31,725 bases of DNA from Enterobacteriaceae bacterium UBA2655. Its GTDB lineage: Bacteria; Pseudomonadota; Gammaproteobacteria; Enterobacterales; Enterobacteriaceae. Location: the NCBI GenBank assembly GCA_002359495.1, contig DENB01000057.1, forward strand, positions 122,642 through 154,366. Reading direction: 5' to 3'. The notes under the pieces are model-generated. The model did no database searches and was not told the DNA's origin. It saw only the letters and a list, made by a program, of their open reading frames with translations. The position numbers and the translations under genes are program-made. Positions 8,111 through 15,345 of the stretch are shown here, piece by piece. The stretch's first letter is position 1; every line of letters starts with the position of its first letter.

Positions 8111-8723
8111 ATGAACTTATGATCTCTTTCGCCAGCACTTCGATTTCGCCTTTCGCTGAACTGTCCGAGGTTTCGAACACGCTGTTGCCATCCAGAATCG
8201 ATTTCACGTAAACCTGACGTTGCGTAATGGCGGTCCTGAGGAGCTTCACGCCGGTATCTTTAATGCTCTCTTTCAGCACGTTAAGCATGAGCGCCTGATC
8301 GATTTTGCGGGTGATGAGAAAACGAGACTCTACCTTACGGTTATACGCCTGAGCTTCCAGAACGGTTACTACGCTGCCTGCGGCAGAAAAATCAAGCGGG
8401 CTGGGCGTGACCGGAATAATGACCAGGTCGCTTACCATTACCGCTGCGGACGTAATCACAGAGAGCGAGCCGGCGCCGTCGACTATGACGAAGTCGTAAT
8501 CGCTCAGGCCCTTACGGATTTCATAAACATCTTTTTCAGATGCGGCGGTGAAAACATCAAATGCCGCTTTCCCTGCTTTGCTCCAGTTTGTCAGGCTCAT
8601 TTGCGGGTCAGTATCAACTACTGCGATGCTCTTCCCGCTTCTTGCCAGGCTGGTGCTGATGTTGATGACCGCAGTCGTTTTACCTGAGCCGCCTTTTGGG
8701 TTCAGAAAAGAAATCACTTTCAT
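8103..8723 (-). CDS. parF: ParF partition ATPase (ParA superfamily, Walker type)
   Basis: The protein is a small ParA-type ATPase that assembles on the nucleoid and, with ParG, separates plasmid copies. It shows the deviant Walker A motif NPKGGSGKTTA near the N-terminus, the DTDPQMSLTNWSKAG block and the Walker B-like FVIVDGAG. The frame extends 18 codons upstream, but the ATG at 8723 gives MKVISFLNPKGG and 206 residues, exactly the TP228 ParF length, so I use it. It is the first gene of the parF-parG operon. The GAGT/ACTC boxes at its upstream side and at its stop codon are likely ParG operator sites. Confidence 0.94.
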   Translation of the reverse strand: MKVISFLNPKGGSGKTTAVINISTSLARSGKSIAVVDTDPQMSLTNWSKAGKAAFDVFTAASEKDVYEIRKGLSDYDFVIVDGAGSLSVITSAAVMVSDLVIIPVTPSPLDFSAAGSVVTVLEAQAYNRKVESRFLITRKIDQALMLNVLKESIKDTGVKLLRTAITQRQVYVKSILDGNSVFETSDSSAKGEIEVLAKEIISSFE

Positions 8724-8795
8724 GCTCATACCCTCAAATGTGTTTAAACTCACCGCTTTTCTTGTTTGTATGTGCATGATAAAGCAAGCTGTGCG

Positions 8796-8835
8796 ATGAG
8801 TAAAAACATATATTAATATCTACTCATTTGAGTAA
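8796..8835. promoter_or_regulatory. Candidate parH centromere/ParG operator upstream of parF
   Basis: Upstream of parF, GAGTAAAA (about 8799) is followed by the near-palindrome ACTCATTTGAGT (8822-8833) in AT-rich DNA. TP228 parH, just upstream of parFG, is built from degenerate ACTC boxes with AT-rich spacers, so this is the expected site for ParG binding. Only three boxes are seen here, far fewer than in TP228; many more lie at 11130-12197. Confidence 0.5.
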
Positions 8836-8839
8836 ATGA

Positions 8840-9272
8840 ATTTTTGGGAATTACAATTATCCGTGCGGCGGACATCGTCATTATGAATACAAACACACCG
8901 CGCCTGTTTCGGTGCTGCTTAGGGCGATCGCTCAAACGGCTGATAAAAAGCCTGTGCAGATAAGCGTACGACGTTGTAGCGCGACTGGCGGCTGTTTGTG
9001 GTCCGATCCTAAGCTGGCGCTAATGTTCAACAGGTCGGTTGTGCGTTAAATAAATGCTTTAACCTGACGACGAGCTGCAGGTTGTGGTTTGCTGCCATAA
9101 CGTTGCAGATAAATAACGTTGTGAAGTATGCCTGACAGACAGTTTCAGTTAGCAGGAACAGCTTTATCTTTCAGGTAGTGAAGCACACAAGGTTTTGAGG
9201 AAAGATCTTTCTCGTGCAACGTTTCTATCGCTGATTGTCGCTGGCAAATCCAGAGCCTATGCATACGCAAAA
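8840..9272. other. Intergenic stretch with no recognised feature
   Basis: No reading frame here resembles a protein and I see no strong hairpin or tRNA-like structure. It separates the parF promoter side from the hexamer repeat and the decayed vapBC locus. Confidence 0.5.
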
Positions 9273-9308
9273 CATCCACATCCACATCCACATCCACATC
9301 TACATCTA
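9273..9308. repeat. Hexanucleotide tandem repeat (CATCCA)4(CATCTA)2
   Basis: Four copies of CATCCA are followed by two of CATCTA, then CATATGCAT. It would read as alternating His-Pro/His-Leu on one strand and Asp-Val on the other, but I regard it as non-coding. It lies about 85 bp upstream of the vapB start and could vary in copy number by slippage. Confidence 0.8.
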
Positions 9309-9393
9309 CATATGCATGACCTTTCACTGCCAAAAATATTACTGACGGTAACGAACGGCGCTGTGTTGGAAACCCAACAGGAAGGAATAAATC

Positions 9394-9623
9394 ATGCGAA
9401 CTGTATCTGTATTCAAAACGGCAATAATCATGCAATCCGTCTGCCCTGCGACCTGGACTTTGACGGTATAAACGAGCTGGAAATTATTTTTGACGGAGAC
9501 ACCATTTTGCTGCGTTCAGTGAAGCCCAGCTGGGCGTCATTTCGGCAGGAAGTAAAAGCCGATGCTGATTTTATGACAGAGCGAACGGACATGGTCAGCG
9601 ACGAAGGACGTTTTGAGTTATGA
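9394..9623 (+). pseudogene. vapB: VapB-type antitoxin, frameshifted
   Basis: The start ATG at 9394 has a GGAAGGA ribosome site and begins MRTVSVFK, the expected VapB N-terminus (AbrB/SpoVT swapped-hairpin fold). The remainder, NGNNHAIRLPCDLDFDG, ELEIIFDGDTILLRSV and DMVSDEGRFEL, lies in the next frame. Restoring one A in the AAAA run at 9415-9418 rejoins both parts, giving about 76 residues, the normal size. Without it, translation from the true start ends at the TAA near 9471. The stop overlaps the vapC start by ATGA, the usual operon junction. A sequencing error in the A run is possible, but vapC next door is also broken. Confidence 0.8.
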
Positions 9624-10020
9624 ATAAAACGTACATGCCGGATACCTATATTTGCGCTTTTGTTATGTGCAAGCAGCCAGAAGCGGTTCTGGATCGTCTG
9701 GAGCAGGCAGTGCTGCGCCGACACCGGATGTGGTGTCGGCTATTACCTATGCCGGGATGCGATTCGGCGCTATCGGTAAAAAGGCGCCTCCCAGTTATAG
9801 AAAACTGGTTGACGCATTCTGTACGCGTCTCGATGCCGTACTGGCGTGGGATCGGGCGACTGTCGATGCTACTGCAAAATGAAAATTGCGCTTACCGCCG
9901 TCGGTACGCCAATTGTCCTGAATAACACGGCCATTGCCGGGCATGCTATAGCCGCAGGGGCAGTCCTGTTTCCGATCAGTATTGATAAAACCGTTAAGCT
10001 GTTCGATCCGGCCGGCACAG
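9620..10020 (+). pseudogene. vapC: VapC-type PIN-domain toxin, multiply frameshifted
   Basis: Three frames must be joined to recover a VapC (MvpA-like) tRNase. Frame one gives MNKTYMPDTYICAFVM and EAVLDRLEQAVLRRHR; a one-base loss near 9729 shifts to VVSAITYAGMRFGAIG and VDAFCTRLDAVLAWDRATVDA ending at the TGA at 9880; the third gives IALTAVGTPIVLNNTAIAGHAIAAGAVL. The first PIN acidic residue (MPDT) remains, but the conserved Asp before TAIAGHA is Asn here. The last 20 or so residues are no longer recognisable, so the end coordinate is approximate. The toxin is therefore dead, which fits the frameshifted antitoxin. The 3' side meets a convergent regulator gene. Confidence 0.82.
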
Positions 10021-10037
10021 AATGTACGCGTTTATAT

Positions 10038-10646
10038 TTATTGTTTTATGGCAGTATTTTCTTTCCATGGTAGCTGGGTTTTATCAGGTCCCGTTTTAAT
10101 CAGATTACGGGTCTGAGGATGCATACAAATGAGCAATAACGGCTGAGGTTTCATTATTTTTATAAGCTCCAGCAGCGGCTTCACATATTTTTTACCCTGA
10201 CGATGTTTTATCAGACGGGCGCTATGGCTAAGCAAACATTTTATAAAACGCGTTTTCAGTGTTTCTCTGCCCTTTTCACAAAGCCGGCTCGCCAGAGGCA
10301 TAAGCAAAAAAACGCGGACATCTTCCGGGCTGCAATACGTACAGAGCTTCCAAAGATGGTGCGCGCGCGTTTCATCCGTTCCGAACCGCAGATGAAAGAG
10401 AAACTCTTCCCGGCGAGTTTCCCAGCCGCTGGCCCGATATCGCCATGATTCATTCAGAAGTATGCGTATTTCTTCGAGGGTATCACCGGATGATGTCAGA
10501 GCGCGAATAACCCGGATTTGCGCAACCTGGGACTCACTGTAACCTTCTGCGCCGGGCGGTATAATCAGCGAAGCAGTTTGCCAGTTTTCAAGGGCGGCGG
10601 GTAGAACGTCGACCATACGGCAGACAGTTGAAACTGAAGTAAACAT
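10038..10646 (-). CDS. MerR/MlrA-like helix-turn-helix protein
   Basis: The 202-residue product starts at an ATG (10646) with AAAGG 9 bp upstream; a TTG three codons earlier is possible. Residues 3-65 (TSVSTVCRMVDVLPAALENWQ, then GYSESQVAQIRVIRALTSSG and LEEIRILLNES) resemble the MerR-type winged helix: an N-terminal helix-turn-helix, a W in the wing region, and a helical segment setting a dimer coiled coil. The remaining 135 residues are rich in Arg, Leu and His and match no effector domain I know. It stands alone between decayed vapC and a long non-coding region. Plasmid-borne regulators of this type have varied roles; no target is evident. A MerR assignment is moderately sure. Confidence 0.6.
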   Translation of the reverse strand: MFTSVSTVCRMVDVLPAALENWQTASLIIPPGAEGYSESQVAQIRVIRALTSSGDTLEEIRILLNESWRYRASGWETRREEFLFHLRFGTDETRAHHLWKLCTYCSPEDVRVFLLMPLASRLCEKGRETLKTRFIKCLLSHSARLIKHRQGKKYVKPLLELIKIMKPQPLLLICMHPQTRNLIKTGPDKTQLPWKENTAIKQ

Positions 10647-10659
10647 ATTAAGCAACCTT

Positions 10660-11125
10660 TATAGGCTAAAAAGTAAACGCAGTGTGTTCCTGAGTCCGGC
10701 CGGATTAATTGATTAAGATCAACCGACGGTTTCATTAAGATGTCATCACCTTTCATTAAGAATATTCCCATGCAGCCGCCGTTCCGCTCTGCATCAGGGA
10801 CATTATAAAAACGTCTGGTGAACGTAATCATTGGCAACAGATTTGTAATGCAACAGTGGCGTCGACCCTCTTCACTATTATTTTTTCTCAAGCGTGAAAG
10901 CGAGGATACGCAACGTCCTGCCCGCTCGGGCATAACAAGCTACAGGTCGTTGCGCAGGAAATGCTGGCCTGCCTTCAATAAACAATGACAAACTACCCTG
11001 GCTAACTTTAATCGCGTCAGTCAATTTTTCACCGCCAGCCTCAAACCTGCTGCTCGTAACGTCAGCCTTATCTGTGTGCTCCCACTTCAACCTTTACTGA
11101 CCGCTTTACTTCGCCATGAAGATGT
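10660..11125. other. Intergenic stretch with no recognised feature
   Basis: Only short frames with unfamiliar products occur here on either strand (for example about 70 codons on the minus strand at 10878-11090), none with a clear ribosome site or family resemblance. It leads into the GAGT/ACTC repeat region. Confidence 0.5.
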
Positions 11126-11129
11126 GTGA

Positions 11130-12197
11130 ATGAGTAAAAGTGTTTTTACTTATTTGAGTTAGTGGGCGGAAGGGAAAAATAAACTGATACAAAGGTATGT
11201 CCTCTCATTTGTTTGTTATGAGTAAAATCGCTTTTACTCATTTGAGTTTTCCCGGACGCTTTATTTTAATGATTCAGGTTACAAATGCCGGCAGGAGTAT
11301 AAGTTCGCTAAAGACGTCATCTTCATATTGACGTTCGGGCTGACCAATCTCCTCATAAGCACAAATACTCATATGAGCTTATGAGGGGATTGGTCTTCGC
11401 TAATTCGCTTTGAGTTTTTGTGCAGATGAGTAAGTGAGGCATTATTGCCTCTGTTTGAAAGTCAACGCCAGAAACCATAAGTAAGGCCACTGCTACGCAC
11501 TCTGCATGAGTAAAACATCACTTACTTATTTGAGTTTTTGAGATATGACTGTCAGGGCTGGGTTGCAGAAGAGCGGTAAATACGAACTTACTCAGGTGAG
11601 TTTTTGAGTAGAAGTGTGATTGAGCGTCAGCCCGGCGCTCTGCCTCGCAGCATCTCGGATAATATTTTGACCAGACATTTGTTGAAGCGGGTTTGTAGCC
11701 GGGAAACACACAGGCTCAACTGAGTAAATGGGTAAGTCAATAAAAGGGTCATGAGGCTCCGGGTTTAAGCGGGTCTCTCAAAGCAGATTTGCAAAAGCTT
11801 TACAGGTCGGCTCTGAAATGTGACTCATTGCAGACGGAACACTATTTTTTCATTTGCTCAAAAGTGTGAATGAGTAGATGAGTATTTGCAGCTGCCGCGT
11901 CGATACCCGTCAAACGAACAGCGGCATTTGCTTTTACTTGTTTTCGCACGCGTAAGAACACTAGTTTGGTTTAGCAAGTACATTAATATGCTGATGAGCT
12001 GATGAGCTGATGTGTCGATGAGTAAGAGGGTAAATGAGTAAGGGGTGGGTGAATTAATGAGTAAAGGCGTTGCACTAGATTTTATTAAATCCTAATAACG
12101 CCTGTTTACCCCGGTTTGAGCTGGCTCAGACTTAGATAACCTGAAGGCAATAGCATTCTCACTCAAACACACTTATGAGTAAATGAGTCTATGAGTG
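11130..12197. repeat. GAGT/ACTC box array, possible extended partition site
   Basis: By hand count about 26 GAGT or ACTC tetramers occur in 1.07 kb, most in AT-rich context such as GAGTAAA, TTTACTC or TTGAGTTTTTG; chance would give about eight or nine. A composite unit, ATGAGTAAAA then TTTTAC and ATTTGAGTTTT about 33 bp long, recurs near 11130, 11219 and 11507. A short CTGATGAG tandem lies near 11991. No convincing gene is present through 12396. ACTC boxes are the ParG recognition unit of TP228 parH, so this may be a large centromere or ParG-loading region about 2.5 kb from parFG. Confidence 0.6.
11342..11395. repeat. Long inverted repeat (19-bp arms, one mismatch)
   Basis: GACCAATCTCCTCATAAGC (11342-11360) is complementary to GCTTATGAGGGGATTGGTC (11377-11395) except at one base, with a 16-nt loop containing ACTCATATGA. 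There is no T-run on either side to suggest a terminator and no flanking gene, so it may be a protein-binding palindrome or a cruciform within the GAGT/ACTC region. Confidence 0.75.
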
Positions 12198-12396
12198 TTT
12201 GTGCGTGGATTGTTTGTAAAGCTTGCAAAAAGTAGCTTTGCGATCGACAAAACCAATGCCGGTTCTTTTGGCAAAACCTTCATGCTCTTGCTTCCAGCAG
12301 CGAAGACTAAATTCCCTCTCAGCCTCCTTTTTTACATGCTTTTCCGTTCGTACAGAAGAGCGTATCTTCCCATTTACAGCAACCAGGATATCGTCG

Positions 12397-13512
12397 TCAG
12401 CTCTTTTGCACCCAATCTGGTAGCCGGAAGCGGTAGATAAACCAGGGCGCATGCGTCATTTCGTGCCCCTGGTTGTGCGCGCTGAGATACTCGATCTGCG
12501 GAGCGGGCACATACATCCAGCCGTTACCGTCGATGACCAGCGCATCTGGTGTAATCAGTCGTTCGTCCTGTATCAGCGTCTCAACAGACCCGTCAGGCTT
12601 CAGATAATCGATTGAACGCTTTTCGACATTAGATAAATAAAGGTTGCCGGCGTGATCGATAGCCGATCCGCCGATAGAAGGGATGTCAGCAATTTTTCTC
12701 AGATATTTCTCTAAAGCGGCATCATCGAGTGAATCATCCAGCAGAGAGGCGGTTTTGATCCGATAAAGCGGGCCGGTCGGCGTCGATACATAAAGCCAGA
12801 CGCCGTCTGCGCTCACCTCCAGCATATCGCTGTGTACTGCCGGGCGTTTGCCGTCTGCATCCTGCAAAATTTTTCCTTTGAAACCCTTTTGCGCCAGATT
12901 GTCAGGCTTGCGTAATAATGGCGATGCGGACAGTCTTCTCAGAGTGCGGCCGCTGGCTAAATCATGAATGATGATACCGCCGAGGCCGGAATCGGTAACA
13001 TAGATCTTGTCGCCATGAATTCGCAGATCGTTAGGCGCGCCGCCTGACGGTAAAGCCTGTTCGTCAAACCGGATCAGCTTTTTCACCTCGCCCGATTTCA
13101 TATCAAAAGCGAGTAGTTTCGCTGCGCCAGTTTTCGGCGTCTCTCCCTGTGCTGCGCCCTGATCGACTACCCATACCAGCTCATTATCAAAGATGTGAAC
13201 AGCGTTAACGTTAACCAGGGTATGTAATCCATCGTCGCCATCGCGCCAGGCGTTCCACTGATTACCGGGAAAAGGCACCAGCCCGTCTGCCGTGGCGCGC
13301 GCCAGAGCGGGCGATTCATAATGCCCTTTGAAACGAGGGGAATTGAGAAAGCACTCGCCGCCCGGCGCAACCGCAACGCCGTTGGTTAACCATGGCGAAG
13401 TCGCCGCAATTTGCAATGTCGGTTTGATCGCTGACTGCGCGAAAACCAAAGCTGGATGCGTCAGGCATAAAGCCGTCAGGCTGCCGGTAATAAATTCTCT
13501 TCGGTGCATCAT
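12397..13512 (-). CDS. Exported MRJP/SMP-30-like beta-propeller protein
   Basis: The 371-residue product starts at ATGATG preceded by AAGGAG. Residues 1-26 form an export signal with a twin-arginine-like HRREFITG followed by a hydrophobic stretch ending in VFAQS, so Tat export to the periplasm is possible. The rest resembles bacterial members of the major royal jelly/yellow family, related to SMP-30/gluconolactonase propellers: PWLTNGVAVAPGGE, APNDLRIHGDKIYVTDSGLGGI, MLEVSADGVWLYV, GGSAIDHAGNLYLSNVEKRS, PDALVIDGNGWMYVPAP. Such proteins often act as lactonases or bind small molecules, but this enzyme's substrate is unknown. It lies on the same strand as the broken GlcG-VOC gene 150 bp upstream, so they may once have been co-transcribed. 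The 200 bp beyond its stop contain no feature. Confidence 0.82.
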   Translation of the reverse strand: MMHRREFITGSLTALCLTHPALVFAQSAIKPTLQIAATSPWLTNGVAVAPGGECFLNSPRFKGHYESPALARATADGLVPFPGNQWNAWRDGDDGLHTLVNVNAVHIFDNELVWVVDQGAAQGETPKTGAAKLLAFDMKSGEVKKLIRFDEQALPSGGAPNDLRIHGDKIYVTDSGLGGIIIHDLASGRTLRRLSASPLLRKPDNLAQKGFKGKILQDADGKRPAVHSDMLEVSADGVWLYVSTPTGPLYRIKTASLLDDSLDDAALEKYLRKIADIPSIGGSAIDHAGNLYLSNVEKRSIDYLKPDGSVETLIQDERLITPDALVIDGNGWMYVPAPQIEYLSAHNQGHEMTHAPWFIYRFRLPDWVQKS

Positions 13513-13662
13513 GCTCTCCTTGTCCGCGCCGTTTTAACTCTGATCGCAAAAACGGCGGTATCGTTCAAAAGGAATAAAGTTGAAAGCGAGCAGGGCGCCT
13601 GAGCTGACAGGGTCATCAGGCGCGCCAGCGCGGCAGGCTAAAGTCACAGGCGCCCGGACGGA

Positions 13663-14625
13663 CTAAACGGCGGGATTCCATCGTTTGAACGCATGACTTT
13701 TATTGTAGGAAAGAGGGGAGGGGAAACGAATGAACTCAACGAGCATTCCCCAAGGCGTTTTTCCAAACCGGAAGCTATTGCCTTCGCCTTCTTCACAACC
13801 TGAAAGCGGATTCGGGCCTTGTAACAGCGTCCCGCCGGCACGAACAAATCGTTCGGTCGCCCGCTCAATATTTTCACAATAGAGGCCCAGGTGGGTTAAG
13901 CCAGTATCATTTAGCGTGAAGGCTTCTTTCCGGCCATACCCGGTCAGGCTGAACAGCTCGACATTCGCGCCGTTGCCCAGGCGAAGCATGCGAACCTCTT
14001 GCATAGCGGTGGCGGGATCCAGTCCGTTCATTTGGTGAATCTGTTCTCCGCCTGAAGGCGCCTGCGCTTTATCAATCAGCGCATAAAGTGTAGTGGCATT
14101 AAACGCCTCATGAAAAAACCGCTCCGCCGAGTCCATATCCGGGACGGTGATGCCGACATGTTCGATGCCCAGCGGCGCATCTTCTGACAAAAATTTTTCC
14201 GTCAACAAAGGGAAGCGTTCTGCGGCGATATCAGCCAGCTGTTGTTCTCCCTTTTCTGTATCGCCGCTGACGGAAACCGCCCCGATAAAAGCCTGGTTAA
14301 TAAATAACGGCGCGGTTCCGCCAAGCGGGATCATACCCGGCAGGTTGCCAAGCCAGGGCTCTTTTTTCGCCATTTCGCTGAATTGACCGGTCGAGTTTTG
14401 AAACCCTGCGCATGAGCGCGCTTTGCCTGTAGCAGCCTCTGCGCTGGCGAATTAGGCGCCGTCCATGCGTTTAAACGCGACCAGATGACCGCCGTAATCG
14501 GCAACCGCCACCGAAACCGGAGTATTTCTTTCATCAGCTTCAATGACAACCGTCTGTATTACCAGCTGCGCCAGTTTCTCCGTAATGCTGTAATTTTTAT
14601 TTAGCTTTAAGTTGTTTTCCTTCAT
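13663..14625 (-). pseudogene. GlcG/HbpS-VOC fusion interrupted by an in-frame stop
   Basis: From the ATG at 14625 the frame gives 57 residues of a GlcG/HbpS domain (about 23-57: VIQTVVIEADERNTPVSVAV, ADYGGHLVAFKRMDGA), then TAA at 14454-14452. The same frame continues (ASAEAATGKARS, GNLPGMIPLGGTAPLFI, FIGAVSVSG) into a complete glyoxalase/VOC domain (GIEHVGITVPDMDSAERFF to WGMLVEFIRFP). Total would be 320 codons. Homologues often have Gln after DGA, so one C-to-T change (CAA to TAA) would explain the stop. An ATG at 14373 could still give a protein with the end of the GlcG domain plus VOC. GlcG domains bind small ligands or haem, and VOC enzymes are metal-dependent; the fusion's substrate is unknown. 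Confidence 0.72.
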
Positions 14626-14700
14626 AGATTCCCCTGTTTTTCCTGAAAAAAATAAGCATATAAAAGCGTAGCAAGAGAGGAATATTATTCTTTCTTTTTC

Positions 14701-14922
14701 ATGATGGATTTACATCATTGTTTCGACCTTAACAGCAAACTGGCGAGGGCGCTGACAGAGGGCATATTTGAACATGTTATTTTGATGGCAAGCTTATATG
14801 ACATTGAACTTTTAATAACCGCTGGCGATAAATATGCGGAGGCTTATTATCTGTTCATGCAGGATAGTAAAATCGTCGCTAAGAAAAGGACAGGTGAAAT
14901 AATTTTAACTCCGAATGAGTGA
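14701..14922 (+). CDS. Small hypothetical protein (73 aa)
   Basis: I do not recognise this protein. It has a plausible globular composition with an amphipathic centre (TEGIFEHVILMASLYDIELL) and a charged C-terminus (DSKIVAKKRTGEIILTPNE). The ATG pair at 14701 is preceded by AT-rich DNA; the only purine-rich candidate, AGAGAGGA, is over 20 bp upstream, so translation is uncertain. It is divergent from the broken GlcG-VOC gene and AT-richer than its neighbours, which could mean separate acquisition. No domain, signal peptide or membrane segment is convincing. Confidence 0.4.
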   Translation: MMDLHHCFDLNSKLARALTEGIFEHVILMASLYDIELLITAGDKYAEAYYLFMQDSKIVAKKRTGEIILTPNE

Positions 14923-15345
14923 TAAAGTTTTTAATTTTAGCCATGGCGATTAATTTGATCTTCTGTTCTGCCTAATCCGAAGAGAAGCGTTACAGGGCAT
15001 AGCTGACGCAAGGCGACATCCGGTTGTTACCGACAAAACAGAATCAGATTGGCCCTTTCCTGGCATAAAGCTGTCTGCGTTCGTGAAGCGCCTCACAAAT
15101 CCTGTCAAATTTCCATCCGTCATCAATGTGGAAAATAGCTGATTTTTTTCAATTGGTTATATTAATTTTTCCGCATTGTCTGTTTTTTATTCCGTGATCT
15201 TACTCCACAAAAGACAATAAAAACGTTTTTATTAAAAACGTTTTTATGTGAGTCTGGCCATAAGTTAATCACTGGTTAATGAACTGTTGTATCCGGCCGG
15301 AACAGCAGGCGAAAAAGCCGCCTTTAAACCTTTAGGGGAGTCATC
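14923..15345 (+). promoter_or_regulatory. Promoter region of the TPP-DhaKL operon
   Basis: This 423-bp gap holds no gene. From about 15125 it becomes AT-rich and carries CATTGTCT at 15174, followed by two palindromes listed separately. An AGGGGAG ribosome site lies just upstream of the ATG at 15346. Precise -35 and -10 boxes cannot be assigned with confidence. Confidence 0.6.
15219..15245. promoter_or_regulatory. Tandem LacI-type operators
   Basis: AAAAACGTTTTT occurs at 15219-15230 and again at 15234-15245, centres 15 bp apart. A perfect palindrome with a central CG is the typical LacI-family operator. The same 12-mer lies before the LacI gene at 22454, so that repressor is the likely ligand. 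Confidence 0.72.

Noticed and set aside
9273..9308. CRISPR-like short repeats
   Set aside because: The units are six bases and contiguous, with no spacers, and no cas genes are present.
9195..9623. A 142-codon frame running through the hexamer repeat into the second half of vapB
   Set aside because: Its first two thirds have repeat-derived or unfamiliar sequence; the true vapB start at 9394 with a good ribosome site lies in another frame, so the long frame is a by-product of the frameshift.
10565..11090. Two minus-strand frames of about 122 and 70 codons
   Set aside because: One overlaps the MerR-like gene, and neither product has family resemblance or good initiation signals.
12189..12452. 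An 87-codon minus-strand frame beyond the MRJP-like gene
   Set aside because: It overlaps the 3' end of that gene, has no ribosome site and no recognisable product.
13595..13623. Inverted repeat GCGCCTGA/TCAGGCGC between the GlcG-VOC and MRJP genes
   Set aside because: An 8-bp stem with a 13-nt loop and no U-run is common in GC-rich intergenic DNA; a terminator is possible but not supported.
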